Shown: positions 47,421-59,494 of the stretch, piece by piece
How the letters are laid out: each line of letters starts with the position of its first letter
Numbering within the stretch: position 1 is the first letter of the stretch
From: Przewalskia tangutica
Taxonomy: Eukaryota; Streptophyta; Magnoliopsida; Solanales; Solanaceae
Length of the DNA: 64,000 bases
NCBI GenBank assembly: GCA_029844215.1
Contig: CM056738.1
Span: 47,814,388-47,878,387, forward strand
Direction of reading: 5' to 3'
The notes under the pieces: generated by a model
Database searches by the model: none
What the model saw: only the letters and a program-made list of their open reading frames with translations
Told to the model about the DNA's origin: nothing
Position numbers and translations under genes: made by a program

Positions 47421-49818
47421 TGTTATACCCCGTGGTTCCAGAGTACGTATGTGAGGACGTACGTACGAATGTATATGCCCTAATTAGGGTAAGAATGATA
47501 GAATTGATTTCCGACGAAAGTTATTTCGAACCTTGTGAAGAAAATTTACGTTTTCGATATTTTTACGACTATGGAATTCTTTCGAAAGATAAAATATTTT
47601 GGACCAATAGGAGGGCGACATGTGGTACCCATGGATTGGGCCAAGTGGACGAAAATGGATGGACAAGTTGGCAAGACAAGTGGCCAACAAGTCTTGCCAA
47701 GTTGGCATGGCTTGGATGGCAAAATGGAAGGATTTGGGCAAGTCTTGCTTAGTCAAGACTTGCCTAACTTTAGTAAGACAAGTGTGGGAAGGCTCTTACA
47801 CACTTCATCTCCACCCTACACTTGTGTCAATCCCCTTCCTTGGTTGTGCTATATAAACCCCCTAAGTAGATGAAATCATCCACACTTAAACATTACAAGT
47901 CTTGGAAAATATTTTCCTCTCCCTTCATCCCTAGTTGATCTCGTCTAAAACAGCCCCCTCCCCTACCTAAAGTTGTCCAAAAACTCTTAAACTTATAAGT
48001 GTTCTTCCTTAGTATGTTAGGAAGATCACCAACCAAGAGTTAGATGAGATTTTCACACCTATAGCCTCTAAAACACCACCAAAACCGAAACTGGACAGTT
48101 TTGAAGACTAAGTGTTCTTCACCTTTTTGAGTCAAATTCTTGAATAGAAGTTGGTTGGAACTTCTAAGGGTAAACTATGGTGAGTTGGAACACAAGAAAT
48201 TGGAGCTAAAAACACAAAGGTTTGGAGCTAAGACTTGCTTTGAAACGACTTTAAAATCTTGGATATTGTTGGGCTAGTATTAAGGTAATGCGCCTTAGAC
48301 TCTTTGTGAATTTTATTGTTATGTATATATGATATTATACATATATTGGAAGTATTTTATGGACTTGTTACTTTGGACTTCTTTTACTTATTGTTATTTT
48401 GAAGGCGAGATAGTAAACCGCGTTACCGTTTGGGCGCGTAATCCCCTTCTTTTACTTATTGTTATTTTGAAGGTGATATAGTAAACCGCGTTACCGTTTG
48501 GGCGCGTAATCCCCTTCTTTTACTTATTGTTATTTTGAAGGCGAGATAGTAAACCGCGTTACCGTTTGGGCGCGTAATCCCCTTCTTTTACTTATTGATA
48601 TTTTGAAGGCGAGATTGTTAATCGCGTTCCGTTTGGGCGTGTTATCCCCTTCCTTACTGATCAAAAGTAATGCGTTTTATTTATGGCACGTCAGTTACTG
48701 TTATCGGGCTTTGTTAAAAATGGAGAATTGAGTAAAAGCGGGAAGTGCTTTAATTTTTACGTAGTCTAAGAGAAGTCTCACTTAGAAGAATTCCACGAAA
48801 AACTAGAGGTTAATAGTCGTGTTTTGACTATTATAGGTTGACACTTTGCACGCAACATATCCGACTTGGCAAGTGGGTTTAGCCGATGAAGTATGTGATT
48901 CTTCCTATCACTTTGAGCATGATATTTTCCAAATATATATATAGTACGGTAGACGTACGGGTGTTAGATTGAACTTGGTTTTACTTTGATATCTTTGGAC
49001 TGGAGTTCTAAATAATAAGAATATTGAATATTTCAAAAAGAGTTATGAATCATTTTCGGAAGAAAAGTAATACTGGGTTTTACAAAAAGCTTAAGGGTTA
49101 TACTAGCTTTATGGGAAGTTAAGTATAACGACTTAAAAGATAAGAAACGGTTTTTATTATTTGTTTATCAAATGCTTGAAATATTGTCCGAGGGTATGGT
49201 AAGTTGGTTTGATAGACATGTTATGATACCTCGTGTGTTAGTATCTTGTAACGCCTACGTAAGGAGGTTATTCTTGTTATGCTTATATTGTTCAACGATT
49301 AGTCGTTGTGCTCGATTATTGTGATGATTGTATAAAGAGGTTATTCTTATTGTGCTTATGTTGTTTAACGATAAGCCGTTATGCTAGTATTGTACCACCC
49401 ACCTCTTGACATGTTATACCGGGGGTTAAGTCGCTCGACGCGGGAATGCCTCATGCGGTCCAGGGACCTATGCGAGCTACGGGAGTTCCAGGTTAGTGTG
49501 CGAGGAATACCTCATGCGGTCTATGTGGCCATGCGGACTACGAGAGTCCAGGACGATGCCGAGGAGTAGCTACCCTCGATGCGAGAAATACCTCATGGGG
49601 GCCTAGGTGGCCTATGCGGACTGCGGGAGTCCAAGATTAGGCATGCATAATGATACTATGGGCGATTGGCCTTGCTTCGATCATTCGCGACCTAGAAAAG
49701 ACCTGTTACAGTATACATATTATTGCTCTTGGTTGTGATGTGGCACTATGTGTAGTTAACTCGATTGTTTTCATACATACTTGTGAATTGGTTTTAAAAA
49801 TGTTATGGTTTTATATAT
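47421..49818 (+). mobile_element. Solo LTR E, first part
   Basis: TGTTATACCCCG starts at 47421, preceded by CAATC (47416-47420). No PPT precedes it and no PBS follows its far end at 59944, where CAATC recurs. It is therefore a solo LTR left by LTR-LTR recombination. TATA box GCTATATAAA at 47848-47857. The LTR1/2-like array at 49430-49640 shows its subfamily. Element F splits it at 49818. Confidence 0.92.
48381..48652 (+). repeat. 68-bp tandem array in solo LTR E, four units
   Basis: Units CTTTTACTTATTGTTATTTT...GAAGGCGAGATAGTAAACCG start at 48381, 48449, 48517 and 48585. The array lies about 960 bp into the LTR, closer to the TATA box than the arrays of the other LTRs. Confidence 0.92.
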
Positions 49819-52793
49819 TGTTACACCCCATATTTACAGGACATGTTTTAAGAACGTACGTAAGAACTCACAGTGTTAAGATTTGAGACTTGTAAAAATT
49901 TATCGGAATTATAGAATTTGTCGGAAAACGTAATATTGTGACGAATGGGAGGGTGACACGTGTCACCCCCCCTTATTGATGTCTTGGACGAAATACATGG
50001 GCACAAGGGTCATTTGACCCTTGTTAGGAAGACAAGTCTTGCAAGTAGTAAGGCTTGACATAATTGACTTAGTCAATGGGTCCACAAGCTTGATATTTAA
50101 GAGAACCATCATCCTAGCCACCCATTTGTGCACATCTTAACCCTTCATGTTACTTTATAATACTACTAGTAGTGAGACAAGTCCACACTTATCCAAATTT
50201 TCAAGAGAAATTGAAGAACATGAGCAATGTGCTCTCGGGTTTGCCCCTCTCCTTCAACAAATTTTTTTGTTTGTTATCCATTTAGCTCCACACTTTAAAC
50301 CAAGATTCATGAGGGTATTGTAAGCATATCTCATTAGAAAAATCTCGGAAAAAGATAGTTTTCGGGATAGTCGCAAAGTGAAAACCTAGTTGCTTTCTAG
50401 GTTTTGGATTGGAAGTTTGAAGGAAAGTTGTTGGTATTGTTCTAAGGGTCTCAAGTAGCGGATTGAAGTGTCTTGAAGAGTCTCTAAGTTGCTAAGGAGC
50501 GACTTCGGATTTGGAGTTGGATTAAGATTCGTTGAGGTATAATCTTGTCTCTTAAAAGTGTTCCAAGATTATATATATTGTTGTTAGCTTGGCTTATAGC
50601 TAGCATGAAGTTTATGTGTTGAAGTTTATAAGTATTATGGATTGATTGTAGCTAAAATCCGAAATGTCATTTAAGCCTTGTGAAATTGGATTACATTTTG
50701 GTCGTCTATTAGAATTGTCGCATGTTAATTACTTGAAGATTATGGTAGTTATAATCGGTTGCGACTTGATATCATGTTATGCTAACAACTTGGATTGAAA
50801 TGGAAATTGGATAAGAATTGATGTTGTAGTACTTCAAGTTAGCCGAATTGGCCTAGTAATTTGTATTAATTTGATATCTATTGTGGGGCGGAATTTTACA
50901 CGTCTAGTAGGCGTGTAATCCCCTATTGATGATTTCATTGTTTGGGCCTTAAATGTGGCGTGTTTGGTTATTGTATTCGGCCTTGAAAAAGGTGGCAAAG
51001 TGAGTAGAAACAAAGGAGGTGTTGTCCAATTTTCCGTAGAATTTAGTGACTTAGCACTTAGAATATTCTACGTTTGAAGTAAGAGGTTAATGGACGTATT
51101 GTGACCATTATAGGTTGAAGTACTAAGTATAGCGTATCCTACTTGAAGGATGGAATAGCTATCAAGGTTGAAGTACTTTGGAGCATTTTGCTACTTGTCG
51201 ATTATCGTCGCGAGGTATTTGAACCTCTTCCTTCCTTTGTCATGATTCTATGTATGGAATATACCTGTGGTATCATTTCATGTTTCCTTCTACTCTTAGA
51301 AGTTAAGAGGTAGTTGTGTGATTTACTCTATGTAGAACTTTTCCTATCTTTTGAGCATGACTAGTTGCACGTATGTAGTACGGTAGACGTACAACACCTT
51401 GATATCCTTTACTAGTTTTATGAATAGCCAAGTCGGGTGAGTTAGGAGATTAACTCACTTCTTTGAAAGTATTAAGGATGTCTAATGTTTTATTAATGTT
51501 AAGGGACTTGAAGAGTTTTGAAGTATGTGATACTTGTTCCGTTTTAAACGTATAAGTCCCTTGGATAGGAAATTGTTTTTGGCTAAGGTATAAGGTGAAT
51601 ATAACGACTTTATGGGGAGTTGGTTATATTTACTTTATGGAAAGATAAATGACTTGATGTTTTTCTTAATGAAAAGGCAACTTGATTCTAAGGCATCAAT
51701 TGCCTAAGGTTTTATAATAAAAGGAGTCACTTGATTTCTAAAGGTTAAGAGACTAATTATACTTTGAAAGTTAAGAGAAATTTATTTGAAAGTATACAAT
51801 ACTTGGTTTTAAAAAGTATAAGTCTCTTGGTTATAAAAGGAGTGAGTTTTGTCTAAAACCATAAAGGGTTATAACGGCTTTATGGGAAGTTGGTTATAAC
51901 GACTTTATGGAAGGTTAAGAAAATGGTTTTCTCTAATAAGGTAAACAAAGAAATAACTTGTATTAAGGAAGGGCAATTTGATTTAAGGGTATCACTTGCT
52001 TAAAGCTTTAAATTAAGGGTCACTTGATTTAGAAGCCGATAAATGTATTTCTAAAAGTATCGTGACTTATGTGAAATGTACACAAGCCTGGATACTACGG
52101 GTGTTAGTATCTTGGGGTTTTATATGAAAAAGGGATCTTTTGAAAATATTGAAAGTACGTAGTACTTGGGGAAATTCCCGGATTTTTATGTGTAAAACGG
52201 AAGTGCCATGAGTTTATAAAAATGGAAGTCTAAAGGTTTAATGAACTTGCCTGTATTTGCTTGTGATAGCTTTAAGTGCAAGTAGTATATGTTACGTTGT
52301 CGTGACTCTCGGTTGGAGGGCCGGTTGTCTTGTTATAAGTTTACTTGGACGTACCGACAGTGATGTGGGATTCCACGGGTATGCTTCCATCATGATTGAT
52401 CCTTGGACATGCTTATACGATGTGGGATTCTGGGGCATGTGACCAGGATGCGGGTGAGATGCCCGGACATTTTATTGGACGTACCGGCAGTGACGGGGGA
52501 TTCCACGGGTATGCTTCCATTGTGATTGATCTTGGTCATGCATATACGATGAGGGATGCCGGGTCATGCAGCCAGGATGCGGGTTAGATGCCCGCGCGTT
52601 TTATTACTCCATGGCCATGCTTATACGATGTGGGATTCCGGGGCATGCGACCATGTTATATTTTACTCCATGGGCTAGCTCCCCATGAAGACCTGCACCT
52701 ACGATGAGGGATGCCGAGGGAACGTTATGGCCATGCTTATACGATGTGGGATTCTGGGGCATGCGACCGCGTTATATATATAGATATATATAT

Positions 52794-52846
<53 letters not shown>

Positions 52847-53796
52847 GTATGTGTAAGCGGTGAGGTGATGCCACTGCGCGACACATGGTTATATTTTACA
52901 CTTATAGTTGTCGGCGGTGATGTGGATTCCACGCGTGAGATATATATATGTGTTGTGTATGTGTACGCGGTGAGGTGGGATGCCACGAGCGTCACATGGT
53001 TATAATTTACATTTATAGTCGGCGGTGATGGGGATTCCACGCACGCTTTGATATTTGTGTGACTTGATCGCCCCGCATCGGGTAGTATAGGCGCCCCTCC
53101 ATAAAGGGCCGGATTATGTTATGAAAGATAAGTGAGTTACATAGTAATGAACTTAGTGATTTTTCCTAATCATGTGCATAAGAATGTGACTATAACTTTT
53201 ATTGAAAATGGGAAAAGATAATAAGGTGCGATTAAGTTGATAAGTGGTAATGACACGGCAGGATCTGGTATGTATTTTTATACATGTCCCTGTCATTCTT
53301 TTGTACAGTTATGATATGTTTATCAGACGTTATTTCGTTCCATATTCGCACTTTTGTTATCGACTTCTTCTGGGCCGCGTTAAATGCCCGCAGGTTTTAG
53401 GTACCCAGGTTGGTGATCCTTGCTCTTAGGATCTCGGTTCAGTTGTTGGGGAAAAAGCTCTATTTGCTCCGGAGGCTTATCTCTTGGTACGGTTTCCCCT
53501 GAGGTTGTAGATTCATGTGTATTCAGGGGTATGGCGGGGCCCTGTCCCGCCACAGTTGTTATGTTAAAACTCTTAGAGGTCTGTAGTCACATATTGTGGG
53601 TCTGTTTGTAAAGGAAAGGAGGCAACTTCTTCGTTTATGTATTTACTATCCAGGGAGGTAGCCTTATCGGCTAACCTGTTGATTTTATCTTTGATGATTT
53701 ATTTATAAGTTTCATGTATGTTCCACTGATTATCTCGATGTATACCGTAATGGTACCTGTGTAGGACACCGCCATGCCCGGGCCTGGGTCGTGACA
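49819..53796 (+). mobile_element. LTR F, 5' copy (4.0 kb)
   Basis: TGTTACACCCC to GGGTCGTGACA at 53796; TATAT (49814-49818) repeats at 59495-59499. CTTTATAATACT (50153) is a weak TATA box, followed by ACTAGTAG. The last kilobase (about 52850-53796) shows CNG-type damage relative to 58510-59494. Confidence 0.93.
52330..53045 (+). repeat. Compound tandem array with TA microsatellite in LTR F (5' copy)
   Basis: Imperfect units of CCATGCTTATACGATGTGGG and ATTCCACGGGTATGCTTCC (52330-52770) are followed by an about 70-bp TA run (52772-52841). Then come two units of about 115 bp beginning GTGTTGTGTATGTGTA (52845-53043). The 3' LTR has the same order at 58090-58740 with a TA run of only about 17 bp. 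Confidence 0.85.
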
Positions 53797-53800
53797 AAAG

Positions 53801-53813
53801 TGGTATCGTGAGC
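53801..53813 (+). other. Primer binding site (tRNA-iMet), element F, altered
   Basis: TGGTATCGTGAGC where TGGTATCAGAGC is expected. The change is again confined to the CAG. The leader 53814-53996 is noncoding. Confidence 0.8.
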
Positions 53814-53864
53814 GATTAGTCCTCGGAAAGTGTCTACGCATCGTGTTCAGTAGTCTTGATTATC

Positions 53865-53884
53865 GGTGTGTTGTGCACCACATC
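53865..53884 (+). other. Leader hairpin with GTGCAC loop, element F
   Basis: GGTGTG (53865-53870), loop TTGTGCAC, CACATC (53879-53884). Confidence 0.6.
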
Positions 53885-53996
53885 TATAATCGTGAGGTCA
53901 GGACATTTAGGATTGGTTTCCATTCTTTTCTCTTTGAGATCGTGCGATGAGCCGTCTAGTAGGTTGAATCCTCTCCGACCCTTCTTATGTACGCTT

Positions 53997-55273
53997 ATGC
54001 CTCCACTGGCGACCGGGGCCTGAAGGGCAAGAAAGCGAGAGTCGCTAGTGGTACGCAGAGGGTTACCAGGACTCGGGCACATACTATGCCTGAGGTAGTA
54101 GGCGGATCGGCGAACTCAGCCACGCCGGCGGTGTTAGAGGAGCCGAGAGCGGCAGTAGCTCCAGAGGATCTGGTACCCGAGCCTCCAGTCCCGCAGCCAG
54201 GGGCAGAGTTTAGAGATTATGGAGAGCAGATCAGGCTTTTGACTAGCATAGTGGTAGGCGGCGTACGAGCAGTGTAGCTAACCCTGTGAGCCGATTTGAG
54301 GATTCGGGATTTTCTGGTCAGAGTCCACCCGTGTTTTATGGTTCGAGATCTGATGATGATCCTCAAGAGTTCGTTCGGCGCTACTGATGGACTATGCAGT
54401 GCTTAGGCGAGACAGAGTCGAGTGTTAGCTTCTACCGTTACGCGATATTGCGTTGAACTGGTTTGAGTCTTGGGAGCCGCCGAGAGGTGTGGGTGCTCGT
54501 CCGACGATTTGGGATGAGTTCACTGAGGCCTTTCTTGATCACTTTTGCCTCCCGAAATGAGGAGAGCCCGTGTTGATAGGTTCTTGTCATTAAGGCGAAT
54601 GGGAGGACCGTCGTGAATACAACACGAGTTTGACTAGTTGGCGGTACGCGCACACTATTGTGGGCGATATGGCGATGAGTTCACCATTATGTGATGGGGC
54701 TAGACCATTATATAATTACTGCATGCCTGGGAGTGGCCCTTCAGCCCGGTATGGATATTGTCAGGATGCAAGCTTATGCGCAGGGGATAGAGGACAGAGA
54801 GAGAGGGTCAGCTAGACTCAGGCCAGCCCAAGAGGGCCAGGACGGCAGGGTTCCAGGGTAACTTTCGAGGCGGACAGCCTCAACAACAGAGTAGGTCCAC
54901 ATTTCAGCCGACACAGAGTGCTCCTTCCCGGACTTCTGGCCGGAGGGTTGGTCGCCGGGGATATTCGTGGGCAGGTCAGGGCTTCAGGGCTACAGGTACA
55001 CAGATGTCAGAGGATAGTAGCCAGGGGAAGCCACCTTTGCCCCGGTGTGGTCACTGTAGTAGGTTCCATTTTGGGGAGTGTCGTACTACTTCGACAGCTT
55101 GTTATGCTTGCGGCCAGCAGGGTCATTTCGTGAGAGACTGTCCGACCAGAGGTGGCATCGTGGATAGCGCATCTCATCGATCGGGCCATGATTCTTCGCC
55201 TTCCATAGCTAGGCAGGATGTTTATGCACCGGCAGGCCGTGACAGAGGCCGTGGTGGGAGTTCCCAGTTTTAG
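53997..55273 (+). pseudogene. gag: Gag of element F, full span, frame-broken in its first half
   Basis: Start ATGCCTCCACTGG. A frameshift a few codons in is explained by A's GACCAGGGCCCAGAAGGGC reading GACCGGGGCCTGAAGGGC here. The N-terminus continues as GTQRVTRTRAHTMPEVVGGS. The core at 54300-54700 is broken. The C-terminus is open from 55004: CGHCSRFHFGEC and CYACGQQGHFVRDC, two complete knuckles, then an Arg/Gly-rich tail and TAG at 55271. The best knuckle domain after D. The clean C-terminus next to a broken, error-rich core suggests that part of the damage is technical. Confidence 0.82.
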
Positions 55274-55584
55274 CGGTCCTTTGAACCGCCTATATGATTT
55301 CAGGTATGTCTTTGGCCCTTTAGAAACTTGTATGCATGATAAAGTTGTGGTATGTTTAAGTGTCATGAACAGATTATATTGAGACTATGTATATGCTAGA
55401 AGGAGTTGGAAGTGCGAAAGATAATCTCTTTTGGGCTTATGATGGACAGATATGCGTGTGCGAGGTATTAGGGCCATGTGTGGCCTTGTTGGTATGTCGG
55501 GGTTGTGAAAGGAAACTATGTCGCTAAATATAAGTTTGACTCCGAAAGAACATTCGGGGACGAATGTTTCTAAGGGGGGAAGAA
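55274..55584 (+). other. Short post-gag region, hairpin and PPT, element F
   Basis: The 275-bp noncoding spacer matches A. The hairpin AACATTCG (55549-55556), loop GGGA, CGAATGTT (55561-55568) and PPT AAGGGGGGAAGAA (55572-55584) abut the 3' LTR. Confidence 0.85.
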
Positions 55585-58500
55585 TGTTACACCCCGTATT
55601 TACAGGACATGTTTTAAGAACGTACGTAAGAACTCACAGTGTTAAGATTTGAGACTTGTAAAAATTTATCGGAATTATGGAATTTGTCGGAAAACGTAAT
55701 ATTGATTTAATGGGAGAAGGCACATGTCACCCCCTTATTGATGTCTTGGACGAAATACGGGCACAAGTGGTCATTTGACCTGTTAGGAAGACAAGTCTTG
55801 CAAGTAGTAAGGCTTGACATAATTGACTTAGTCAATGGGTCCACAAGCTTGATATTTAAGAGAACCATCATCCTAGCCACCCATTTGTGCACATATTAAC
55901 CCTTCATGTTACTTTATAATACTACTAGTAGTGAGACAAGTCCACACTTAGCCAAATTTTCAAGAGAAATTGAAGAACATGAGCAATGTGCTCTCTGTTT
56001 GCCCTCTCCTTCAACAAAATTTTTTGTTTGTTATCCATTTAGCTCCACACTTTAAACCAAGATTCATGAGGGTATTGTAAGCATATCTCATTAGAAAAAT
56101 CTCGGAAAAAGATAGTTTTTGGGATAGTCGCAAAGTGAAAACCTAGTTGCTTTCTAGGTTTTGGATTGGAAGTTTGAAGAAAAGTTGTTGGTATTGTTCT
56201 AAGGGTCTCAAGTAGCGGATTGAAGTGTCTTGAAGAGTCTCTAAGTTGCTAAGGAGCGACTTCGGATTTGGAGTTGGATTAAGATTCGTTGAGGTATAAT
56301 CTTGTCTCTTAAAAGTGTTCCAAGATTATATATATTGTTGTTAGCTTGGCTTATAGCTAGCATGAAGTTTATGTGTTGAAGTTTATAAGTATTATGGATT
56401 GATTGTAGCTAAAATCCGAAATGTCATTTAAGCCTTGTGAAGTTGGATTACATTTTGGTCGTCTATTAGAATTGTCGCATGTTAATTACTTGAAGATTAT
56501 AGTAGTTATAATCGGTTGCGACTTGATATCATGTTATGCTAACAACTTGGATTGAAATGGAAATTGGATAAGAATATATGTTGTAGTACTTCAAGTTAGC
56601 CGAATTGGCCTAGTAAGTTGTATTAATTTGATATCTATTGTGGGGCGGAATTTTACACGTCTAGTAGGCGTGTAATCCCCTATTGATGATTTCATTGTTT
56701 GGGCCTTAAATGTGGCGTGTTTGGTTATTGTATTCGGCCTTGAAAAAGGTGGCAAAGTGAGTAGAAACAAAGGAGGTGCTGTCCAATTTTCCGTAGAATT
56801 TAGTGACTTAGCACTTAGAATATTCTACGTTTGAAGTAAGAGGTTAATGGACGTATTGTGACCATTATAGGTTGAAGTACTAAGTATAGCGTATCCTACT
56901 TGAAGGATGGAATAGCTATCAAGGTTGAAGTACTTTGGAGCATTTTGCTACTTGTCGATAATCATCGCGAGGTATGTGAACCTCTTCCTTCCTTTGGCAT
57001 GATTCTATGTATGGAATATACCTGTGGTATCATTTCATGTTTCCTTCTACTCTTAGAAGTTAAGAGGTAGTTGTGTGATTTACTCTATGTAGAACTTTTC
57101 CTATCTTTTGAGCATGACTAGTTGCACGTATGTAGTACGGTAGACGTACAACACCTTGATATCCTTTACTAGTTTTATGAATAGCCAAGTCGGGTGAGTT
57201 AGGAGATTAACTCACTTCTTTGAAAGTATTAAGGATGTCTAATGTTTTATTAAAGTTAAGGGACTTGAAGAGTTTTGAAGTATGTGATACTTGTTCCGTT
57301 TTAAATGTATAAGTCCCTTGGATAGGAAATTGTTTTTGGCTAAGGTATAAGGTGAATATAACGACTTTATGGGGAGTTGGTTATATTTGCTTTATGGAAA
57401 GATAAATGACTTGATTTTTTTCTTAATGAAAAGGCAACTTGATTCTAAGGCATCAATTGCCTAAGGTTTTATAATAAAAGGAGTCACTTGATTTCTAAAG
57501 GTTAAGAGACTAATTATACTTTGAAAGTTAAGAGAAATTTATTTGAAAGTATACAATACTTGGTTTTAAAAAGTATAAGTCTCTTGGTTATAAAAGGAGT
57601 GAGTTTTGTCTAAAACCATAAAGGGTTATAACGGCTTTATGGGAAGTTGGTTATAACGGCTTTATGGAAGGTTAAGAGAATGGTTTTCTCTAATAAGGTA
57701 AACAAAGAAATAACTTGTATTAAGGAAGGGCAATTTGATTTAAGGGTATCACTTGCTTAAAGCTTTAAAGTAAGGGTCACTTGATTTAGAAGCCGAGAAA
57801 TGTATTTCTAAAAGTATCGTGACTTATGTGAAATGTACACAAGCCCGATACTACGGTGTTAGTATCTTGGGGTTTTATATGAAAAAGGATCTTTTGAAAA
57901 TATTGAAAGTACGTAGTACTTGGGGTGAAATTCGGATTTTTATGTGTAAAACTAAGTGCCATGAGTTTATAAAATGGAAGTCTAAAGGTTTAATGAACTT
58001 GCTGTATTTGCTTGTGATAGCTTTAAGTGCAAGTAGTATATGTTACGTTATCGTGACTCGGTTGGAGGGTCTACTGTCTTGTTATAAGTTTACTTGACGC
58101 ATCGACGGTGATGGGATTCCACGGGTATGCTTCCATCATGATTGATCCTTGGACATGCTTATACGATGTGGGATTCCGGCATGTGACCAGATCGCGTAAG
58201 ATGCCGGACATTTTATTGGACGTCTGGCGGTGACGGGGATTCCACGTATGCTTCCATTGTGATTGATCTTGGCCATGCTTATACGATGAGGATGCGGGTC
58301 ATGCAGCCGATGCGGTTAGATGCCCGCGTTTTATTACTCCATGGCCACGCTTATACGATGTGGGATTCGGCATGCGACCGTGTTATATTTTACTCCGTGG
58401 GCTAGCTCCCACGAAGACCTGCACCTACGATGAGGGATGCCGAGGGCACGTTATGGCCATGCTTATACGATGTGGGATTCCGGGGCATGCGGCCGCGTTA

Positions 58501-59494
58501 TATATATATATATGTGTTGTGTATGTGTACGCCGACAGTGAGGTGGGATGCCACGGGCGCGTCACATGGTTATATTTTACACTTATAGTTGTCGGCAGTG
58601 ATGTGGGATTCCACGGGCAGGAGATATATATATGTGTTGTGTATGTGTACGCCGACAGTGAGGTGGGATGCCACGGGCGCGTCACATGGTTATAATTTAC
58701 ACTTATAGCTGTCGGCAGTGATGGGGGATTCCACGGGCACGCTTTGATATTTGTGTGACTTGATCGCGTCCCAGATTGGGTCGGGTAATATAGGCTCCCC
58801 TCCTTAAAGGGCCGGATTATGTTATGAAAGATAAGTGAGTTACATAGTAATGAACTTAATGATTTTTCCTAATCATGTGCATAAGAATGTGACTATAACT
58901 TTTATTGAAAATGGGAAAAGATAATAAGGTGCGATTAAGTTCATAAGTGGTAATGACACGGCAGGATCTGGTATGTATTTTTATACTTGTCCCTGTCATT
59001 CTTTTGTACGATTATGATCCGCTTATCAGACGTTATTTCTGCTCCATATTCGCACTTTTGTTATCGACTTCTTCGGGCTGCGTTCATGCCAGCAGGTTTT
59101 AGGTACCCAGGTTGGTGATCCTTGCTCTTAGGATCTCGGTTCAATTGTTGGGGAAAAAGCTCCATTTGCTCCGGAGGCTTATCTCTTGGTACGGTTTCCC
59201 CTGAGGTTGTAGATTCATGTGTATTCAGGGGTATGGCGGGGCCCTGTCCCGCTACAGTTGTTATGTTAAAACTCTTAGAGGTCTGTAGTCACATATTGTG
59301 GGTCTGTTTGTAAAGGAAAGGAGATAACTGCTTCGTTTATGTATTTACTATCCAGGGAGGTAGCCTTATCGGCTAACCTGTTGATTTTATCTTTGATGAT
59401 TTATTTATAAGTTTCATGTATGTTCCGCTGATTATCTCTGATGTATACCTCACAGGTAGGGCACCAGTCGCGGGCCCGGGGTCGGGTCGTGACA
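55585..59494 (+). mobile_element. LTR F, 3' copy
   Basis: TGTTACACCCCG to GGGTCGTGACA at 59494. It agrees closely with the 5' copy except for a patch at 58050-58400 (CNG-type), the TA run and scattered bases. It includes the array at 58090-58740 and the hairpins at 59070-59470. Confidence 0.93.
58090..58740 (+). repeat. Compound tandem array in LTR F (3' copy)
   Basis: Same units as 52330-53045. The part at 58510-58740 is clean and shows the unit ends GTCGGCAGTGATG and GCCGACAGTGAGG; the 5' copy lacks the CAG in both. Confidence 0.85.

Noticed and set aside
52699..53040. Frame encoding a long run of alternating Tyr and Ile
   Set aside because: Translation of the TA microsatellite within LTR F.
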